From Ctenosaura bakeri (Eukaryota; Chordata; Lepidosauria; Squamata; Iguanidae), in NCBI GenBank assembly GCA_948474755.1, contig CAOLHI010000362.1, positions 434,001 to 498,000 of the forward strand: a stretch of DNA of 64,000 nucleotides, given 5' to 3'. The position numbers and the translations under genes were made by a program. Shown here in pieces: positions 63,936 through 64,000 of this stretch; the stretch's first letter is position 1, and each line of letters starts with the position of its first letter. The notes under the pieces are model-generated. The model was not told the origin of the DNA. It searched no databases and worked only from the letters and a program-made list of their open reading frames with translations.

Positions 63936-64000
63936 TCTCTCAAGTTATTTACAATTTTTCCATTAACCACAGTTGTAAAAAGTAAAACAGCTAGTCATGG

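Noticed and set aside
62862..64000. Final PPP4R4 exon
   Set aside because: Candidate acceptors such as CTTCAG at 63295-63300 lead to sequence without the expected basic LKSRKS-like end and stop.

Overview
The window is about 60 kb from the middle of one vertebrate gene. Twenty-one coding exons on the + strand (2478 to 62858) splice in frame into about 764 codons that I recognise as PPP4R4, regulatory subunit 4 of protein phosphatase 4 (the HEAT-repeat protein once called KIAA1622). Every exon has an AG acceptor and a GT donor, and the codon phases match at every junction. The first roughly 100 residues, the promoter and the last few residues lie outside the window. No second protein-coding host gene is visible; the other open frames are transposon pieces or chance frames.

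The repeats point to a squamate reptile (lizard or snake). The introns hold CR1 LINEs whose 3' ends repeat ATTCTATG, a BovB/RTE LINE, L2-like LINEs, 5'-truncated L1s, a tRNA-derived SINE of the Sauria type, a second tRNA-SINE type in several copies, a SPIN-like hAT element, and several short palindromic DNA transposons. The species cannot be named from this.

Layout: 1-2477 is intron with one SINE and one small palindromic element. 2478-4148 holds the first two exons. 4149-17214 is a 13-kb intron with nested LINEs, a 750-bp inverted-repeat element with a degenerate tandem core, and many small DNA transposons. 17215-39227 holds ten exons, separated by a SPIN-like element, L2-like LINEs, a truncated L1 and two oppositely oriented LINE pieces. 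39228-48464 is a 9-kb intron with a decayed BovB, an LTR-like stretch and a Tigger-like element. 48465-62858 holds the last nine exons, including a 42-bp exon followed by an 87-bp intron, a young antisense L1 with an 18-bp target duplication, and a second Tigger-like element. 62859-64000 is intron leading to the final exon.

The encoded protein has an alpha-helical HEAT-like body, a short charged coiled-coil segment and a serine-rich tail. It is expected to hold the PP4 catalytic subunit in a cytosolic complex. I see no new gene system. The notable content is the mobile DNA: well-delimited insertions with target duplications, a SPIN-like element with an unfamiliar GC-rich core, and a palindromic element present four times.
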